A stretch of 34,853 nucleotides of DNA from Acidobacteriota bacterium (GTDB taxonomy: Bacteria; Acidobacteriota; Thermoanaerobaculia; Multivoradales; J023). A program made the position numbers and the translations under genes. Below the pieces are notes generated by a model. It saw only the letters and a program-made list of their open reading frames with translations, made no database searches and was not told the DNA's origin. The stretch lies in the NCBI GenBank assembly GCA_003697015.1, contig RFGL01000148.1:1-34853 (forward strand), read 5' to 3'. Of this stretch, positions 28,621 through 34,853 are shown piece after piece. Numbering within the stretch: position 1 is the stretch's first letter; each line of letters starts with the position of its first letter.

Positions 28621-29821
28621 CGCCGCAACGCCTCGACCGGCTCGAGGGCCGCCGCCCGACGCGCCGCGTAGACCGCCGCGCCGAGGGTCAGGCCGGCGGT
28701 GGCCAGCAGCACCAGCAGCAGGTCCTGGGCCTGGATGGCGAACGGCACGTGGTCGATGAAGTAGACGTCCCCGGGCGGCGACAGCAGCTCCAGCCGATCG
28801 CAGGCCAGCGCCAGGCCGATGCCGAGGGCGAAGCCGGCGGTGAGGCCGATGCCGCCGAGGAGCGAGCCGAGGGCGAGGAAGGCCCGCTCGAGCTCGCCGG
28901 CGGTGGCGCCCATGGCGCGCAGCATGCCGATCTCGCCCCGCTTGCTGACGATCAGCAGCACCAGCACCGTCACCAGGGCGAGGGCGGCGATCGGCACGAT
29001 CAGGAAGATGGCGGCGAACATCAGCCCCTTCTCCAACCGCAGGGCGAAGAACAGGCCGCGGTTCAGGTCCTGCCAGGTGCGCAGCTCGGCCCCCGGCGGC
29101 AGCTTCGGCCGCAGGCGCCCCGCCAGCTCGAGGGCGGCCTCGAAGCCTTCCCCCTCGACCTCCAGCCGCAGGCCGGCGTCGCCGAGCAGACGGCGGCCGA
29201 CGGCGAGGGGCACGGCGATGCGGCGCTCGTCGCGTTGCTCGGTGCGGCCGCTGCTGAAGGTGCCGGCGAGGGGCAGGCGGTGGATCCGCGGCGCCGGGCC
29301 GAAGGGGGTCAGGGTCGGCCGCGGGGAGACGATCTCGACCACGTCGCCGGGCTCGAGGCCCCAGGCGGCGGCCTGGACCGAGCCCACGTAGAGCCCCTCC
29401 TCGCGGCTGCTGGCGCCGGGGAAGAAGGACGGCAGGCGCCCCTCGTAGGCGACGACGTCGACCGGCTGGGCGGTGGCGCCGACCACCACCCAGCCACGGC
29501 CGCGCAGGATGCGGCGCACCGCCCGCACGCCGTCGGTGGCGGCGAGCTCCGCGGCCAGCCGACCGGCGTCGGCCGCAGCCGGCAGCTCGATCTCCACGTG
29601 CGGCGTGCGCGCCAGCACGTCGGCGCGCAGGAAGGCCTGCAGGCCGCTGAGTCCGGCCAGCACCAACACCAGCGCCGCCACCCCCAACGCCAGCCCCCCC
29701 GCCGCCAGGATCGACAGCAGGCTGACGAAGCTGTCGCGGCGGGTGCTCCTCAGGTAACGCGCTGCCAGCATGACCGGGAAGGGCAACGCGAGGTGCCAGG
29801 ACGGCCGGTCGCGGCGCGGGC

Positions 29822-29825
<4 letters not shown>
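28617..29825 (-). CDS. Lipoprotein-releasing ABC transporter permease (LolC/LolE family)
   Basis: LAARYLRSTRRDSFVSLLSILAAGGLALGVAALVLVLAGLSGLQ, SKRGEIGMLRAMGAT; start could be downstream (MLAARYLR). Confidence 0.9.
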
Positions 29826-31336
<1,511 letters not shown>

Positions 31337-31585
31337 CGCCGCGACCATACCGGAATTACCACCCCGCGGCCAACCTCGGCGCGCGGACCCATGGCCCGAT
31401 CCTCTGCCTGCCCGGCTCCTCCGCCGCCCGCATTGACGCCTGCGCCGCCCGCCTGATACCTTGGGATCACGATCCATCGGGGAATGCACTTCAGGCTTGG
31501 CCGCGGGCTCGGCCGCGCGGGTCGTGATCCATACCCAATTTTCGGCCGCGGACGACGCCCGGCCGAGCTCGTGAGGAGACTATCC

Positions 31586-34225
31586 ATGAACGGAAGAAGA
31601 TTTCACAACGGCCTGGTGGCCCTCGCCGTGGCGGCTCTGCTGCTCGCCGCCTGGACCCCGGCGGCCTTCGCCCAGGAAACCGAGGCGGCGTCCCAGGACG
31701 ACGCTGATCAGGAGGGCGGCTCTGGCGCAGACGGCGACGGCGACGACGAGGAGGAAGCGGCTCAACAGGAGGCCTTCTCCGACGTCATCGTGGTCACCGG
31801 AAGCCGCGCCGAGCCCCGTTCGATCACCGAGTCGATGGTGCCGATCGACGTGATCAAGGTCGACGACTTCGAGAATCAAGGCGACACCGACCTCAACAAC
31901 CTGCTGCGCACCGTCGCCCCGTCGTTCAACGTCAACACCCAGCCGATCAGCGACGCCGCCACCGTCGTGCGGCCGGTCAACCTGCGCAACCTGGCGCCGG
32001 ATCACACCCTGGTGCTGGTCAACGGCAAGCGCCGTCACCGCGCGGCGGTGATCGCCTGGCTGGGCAACGGCGTCGCCGACGGCGCCCAGGGCCCGGACAT
32101 CTCGACCATCCCGGCCATCGCCCTGCGGCAGGCCGAGGTGCTGCGCGACGGCGCCTCCGCCCAGTACGGCTCCGACGCCATCGCCGGGGTGCTCAACTTC
32201 ATCCTCAAGGACTCCACCGACGGCGGCGCCATCGAGGTGCGCAGCGGCGGCTACAGCGCCGGCGACGGGATGGCGGAATCGGTGGCGGTGAACTACGGCC
32301 TGCCCTGGGGGCAGAACGGTTTCGCCAACTTCAGCTTCGAGTTCAGCCAGAGCGACCCCACCGACCGCAGCGTGCAGCGCGACGACGCCGCCGCCTTGAT
32401 CGCGGCGGGCAACACCGCGGTGCGCGACCCGGCCCAGGTCTGGGGCTCGCCGGAGATCGAAGACGACATCAAGCTGTGGGGCAACTTCGGCTACCTCCTC
32501 GGCGGCGGGCAGCAGTTCTACAGCCACGTCAACTACGCCAGCAAGACGGTCACCGGCGGCTTTTTCTTCCGCAACCCCAACACCCGCGACGCGGTGTTCA
32601 GCCTCGACGGCGGCCAGACCCTGCTGATCGGCGACCTGCTCGACGCTCAGGACGGCGTCCTCGACGGCTCGGCCAACTGCCCGGTGGTGCGGATCGTCGA
32701 CAACGTGCCCGATCCCGACGCCCTGGCCCGGGTCCTGGCCGATCCCAACTGCTTCTCCTTCCAGGAGCTCTTCCCCGGCGGCTTCACCCCGCAGTTCGGC
32801 GGTGACGTCCTCGATCGGTCGATCGTCGCCGGCGTGCGCGGCCACACCCAGGGCGGTCTGGGCTGGGATGCCAGCGTCAGCTACGGCTTCAACGAGGTCG
32901 ACTTCTTCATCTTCAACACCGTCAACGCCTCCCTCGGTCCGAACACGCCGACCGCCTTCGACCCCGGTCTCTACCGGCAGCAGGACCTGAACTTCAACTT
33001 CGACGTCACCTACGCTCTCGGCGACCGCACCAACCTGGCGGGCGGCGTCGAGTGGCGCGAAGAAGAGTTCGAAATCGGCATCGGCCAGGTCGAGTCGTTC
33101 GAGATCGGGCCGCTGGCGGCCCAGGGTTTCAGCTCCGCCTCCAACGGCTTCCCCGGCTTCAGCGACATCGCCGCCGGCGGCTGGAGCCGCAGCAACATCG
33201 CCCTCTACGGCGATCTCGAGCGGGTCAGCGCCAGCGGCAGGTTGACCTACGGCGTGGCGGTGCGCTTCGAGGACTTCGAAGACTTCGGCACCACCACCAA
33301 CGGCAAGCTGTCCGGCCGCTACGAGGTCAACGACTACTTCCAGCTGCGCGGCAGCGTCAGCACCGGCTTCCGGGCGCCGACCCCGGGTCAGTCCAACGCC
33401 TTCAACGTATCGACCGAGTTCGATCTCGGCCTGATGGAGCTGATCAACAACGGCACCATCCCCGCCACCTCGCGGGTCGCCCAGCTGCGCGGCGGCAAGC
33501 CGCTGACCGCCGAGGAGTCGACCAACTACGCCTTCGGCGGGGTCTACGTCAACGGCCCCTTCGCCCTCACCGTCGACTTCTTCCAGATCGACCTGCGGGA
33601 CCGCCTGACCCTGACCCAGAACTTCATGCTCAGCCAGGAGGAAGTCGACGCCCTGATCGCCGAGGGCATCACCAGCGCCGCCAACCTGCGCAACTTCCGC
33701 TTCTTCACCAACGACTTCGACACCCGCACCCGCGGCGTCGACCTGGTCGCCACCTGGACCCCGACGGCGCTCCACGGCGACACCGACTTCAGCCTGCTGG
33801 TCAACCACACCGACACCGAGGTGACCAAGTTCAATCCCAACACCCTCGACGCCACCCGCATCCGCGAGCTCGAAGGGGCGCTGCCGCGGACGCGCTGGAA
33901 CCTGACCGCCAACCACCGGCTGGGCGATCACTGGCGCGTCCTCGGCCGCCTGAGCTACTACTCCGGCTGGTTCGACTCGGAAGACGTGCAGGACTACGGC
34001 GCCGAGTACATCCTCGACCTCGAGGCGGGCTACACCTTCAACAACGGCATCAGCCTGGTCGCCGGCGGCCAGAACGTGCTCGACAACTTCCCCGACGTCA
34101 ACCCCAACGCGCGGGCTGGGGTCGGCAATCTGTACAGCCAGTTCTCGCCCTTCGGCTTCAACGGCGCGTACTACTACGCCCGGCTGCGCTACAGCTTCAG
34201 CACCCGCTTCGGCAAGAATCCGTGA
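31586..34225 (+). CDS. TonB-dependent receptor
   Basis: Signal peptide, acidic linker, plug (VIVVTGSRAEPRSITES, DGASAQYGSDAIAGVLNFILK), C-terminal beta barrel; GAGGAG RBS. Confidence 0.94.
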   Translation: MNGRRFHNGLVALAVAALLLAAWTPAAFAQETEAASQDDADQEGGSGADGDGDDEEEAAQQEAFSDVIVVTGSRAEPRSITESMVPIDVIKVDDFENQGDTDLNNLLRTVAPSFNVNTQPISDAATVVRPVNLRNLAPDHTLVLVNGKRRHRAAVIAWLGNGVADGAQGPDISTIPAIALRQAEVLRDGASAQYGSDAIAGVLNFILKDSTDGGAIEVRSGGYSAGDGMAESVAVNYGLPWGQNGFANFSFEFSQSDPTDRSVQRDDAAALIAAGNTAVRDPAQVWGSPEIEDDIKLWGNFGYLLGGGQQFYSHVNYASKTVTGGFFFRNPNTRDAVFSLDGGQTLLIGDLLDAQDGVLDGSANCPVVRIVDNVPDPDALARVLADPNCFSFQELFPGGFTPQFGGDVLDRSIVAGVRGHTQGGLGWDASVSYGFNEVDFFIFNTVNASLGPNTPTAFDPGLYRQQDLNFNFDVTYALGDRTNLAGGVEWREEEFEIGIGQVESFEIGPLAAQGFSSASNGFPGFSDIAAGGWSRSNIALYGDLERVSASGRLTYGVAVRFEDFEDFGTTTNGKLSGRYEVNDYFQLRGSVSTGFRAPTPGQSNAFNVSTEFDLGLMELINNGTIPATSRVAQLRGGKPLTAEESTNYAFGGVYVNGPFALTVDFFQIDLRDRLTLTQNFMLSQEEVDALIAEGITSAANLRNFRFFTNDFDTRTRGVDLVATWTPTALHGDTDFSLLVNHTDTEVTKFNPNTLDATRIRELEGALPRTRWNLTANHRLGDHWRVLGRLSYYSGWFDSEDVQDYGAEYILDLEAGYTFNNGISLVAGGQNVLDNFPDVNPNARAGVGNLYSQFSPFGFNGAYYYARLRYSFSTRFGKNP

Positions 34226-34248
34226 TTGCGGTCGGCTGACGGATACCT

Positions 34249-34280
34249 CGCCTGGGGGCAGCGCTGCCCCCAGGCGTTTT
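34249..34280 (+). terminator. Rho-independent terminator after the TonB-dependent receptor
   Basis: CGCCTGGGGGCAGC/GCTGCCCCCAGGCG followed by TTTT. Confidence 0.88.
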
Positions 34281-34317
34281 GCCCCCCAACCGCCACCCTC
34301 GACCCGGGAGATCCACC

Positions 34318-34560
34318 ATGCGCCAGTCCCAGCTCCTCCTCGCCGGCCTCACCTGCCTGCTGCTCGCCCTCCCCTCCCACCTGACGTCCGACGCCGTCCA
34401 ACCCCAGGTCGAACGCGCCGATTCCGACCCGGCCGGCAGCGATTCCGCCGACTCCGACAGCGACACGCCGCCGGCAAACCCCCAACCCGCAACCCCCAGC
34501 CGCAGCGAAGAGCCGATGTTCACCCTGCGTCTACCACTCGGCGCCGACGACGACTGCTAG
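34318..34560 (+). CDS. Small secreted acidic Ser/Asp-rich protein, 80 aa
   Basis: MRQSQLLLAGLTCLLLALPSHLTSDA signal-like N-terminus; GGGAG RBS; ORF 34279-34560. Confidence 0.6.
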   Translation: MRQSQLLLAGLTCLLLALPSHLTSDAVQPQVERADSDPAGSDSADSDSDTPPANPQPATPSRSEEPMFTLRLPLGADDDC

Positions 34561-34561
34561 G

Positions 34562-34583
34562 CCCTCCCCTCCCTCCCCTCCCC
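34562..34583 (-). other. G-quadruplex-prone tract (five C-runs on + strand separated by single T)
   Basis: CCCTCCCCTCCCTCCCCTCCCC; minus strand GGGGAGGGGAGGGAGGGGAGGG. Confidence 0.75.
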
Positions 34584-34602
34584 TCTTCAGGTGCCCCTCT
34601 TC

Positions 34603-34686
34603 AGGTGCCACCGACTTCGCAAGTCGTTTATTCACAAACGAATACGTCGGCCGACTCAATCCCAAGAACCACCGACGCGCCGCCCC
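34603..34686. repeat. 84-bp direct repeat, copy 1
   Basis: 80/84 identical to 34770-34853 by eye. Confidence 0.9.
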
Positions 34687-34769
34687 CTCCCCGCCGGCGA
34701 CGCAGCCGACGCGGCGCCACCACCCGCGCGCCGCCATCCGCGGACGAAATCCCCCCTTCGGTGCCGAGT

Positions 34770-34853
34770 AGGTGCCACCGTCTTCGCAAGTCGTTTATTC
34801 ACTGACGAATACGTCAGCCGACTCAATCCCAAGAACCACCGACGCGCCGCCCC
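34770..34853. repeat. 84-bp direct repeat, copy 2 (runs to window edge)
   Basis: 80/84 identical to 34603-34686 by eye. Confidence 0.9.

Noticed and set aside
31580-33931. 783-aa minus-strand ORF
   Set aside because: Antisense shadow of the TonB-dependent receptor.
34603-34853. CRISPR array
   Set aside because: Repeat and spacer lengths (84/83 bp) are far too long and only two imperfect copies are visible; no cas genes.

Overview
GC-rich window with the look of an Acidobacteriota-like Gram-negative genome (inferred from gene content, not tested). Mostly housekeeping and envelope genes. Left part: HD-GYP response regulator, Nif3-like protein, TonB protein, then a compact three-gene cassette (signal-peptide-less S8 subtilase, 105-aa HhH-like protein, ComEC-like MBL hydrolase), then two convergent secreted proteins of unknown function. 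Middle: GT2 glycosyltransferase, tRNA-Arg(CCT), and a tightly packed mtnP-surE-pcm-VTT/DedA-acyP-apt cluster; then a degraded vapBC remnant embedded in short repeats and an ADOP-like orphan permease. Right part: bamA-ompH-lpxD-fabZ-lpxA-Gfo/Idh, clpC, lolD-lolC/E, lysS, a TonB-dependent receptor and a small secreted acidic protein, followed by a G4-prone tract and an 84-bp direct repeat at the window edge. Best leads: (1) the S8/HhH/MBL cassette as a candidate cytosolic protease-nuclease or defence-type system; (2) a sigma-54 promoter (GG-N10-GC) with two tandem 16-bp dyads upstream of the small secreted protein; (3) one repeat family (ACTTGCGAAGWYCCTGGCACCT) occurring at two loci 18 kb apart, bracketing the dead vapBC; (4) mutually exclusive hairpins upstream of the HD-GYP gene; (5) a lpxA-linked Gfo/Idh oxidoreductase reminiscent of GnnA. 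All functions are from reading the translations; no database search was run.
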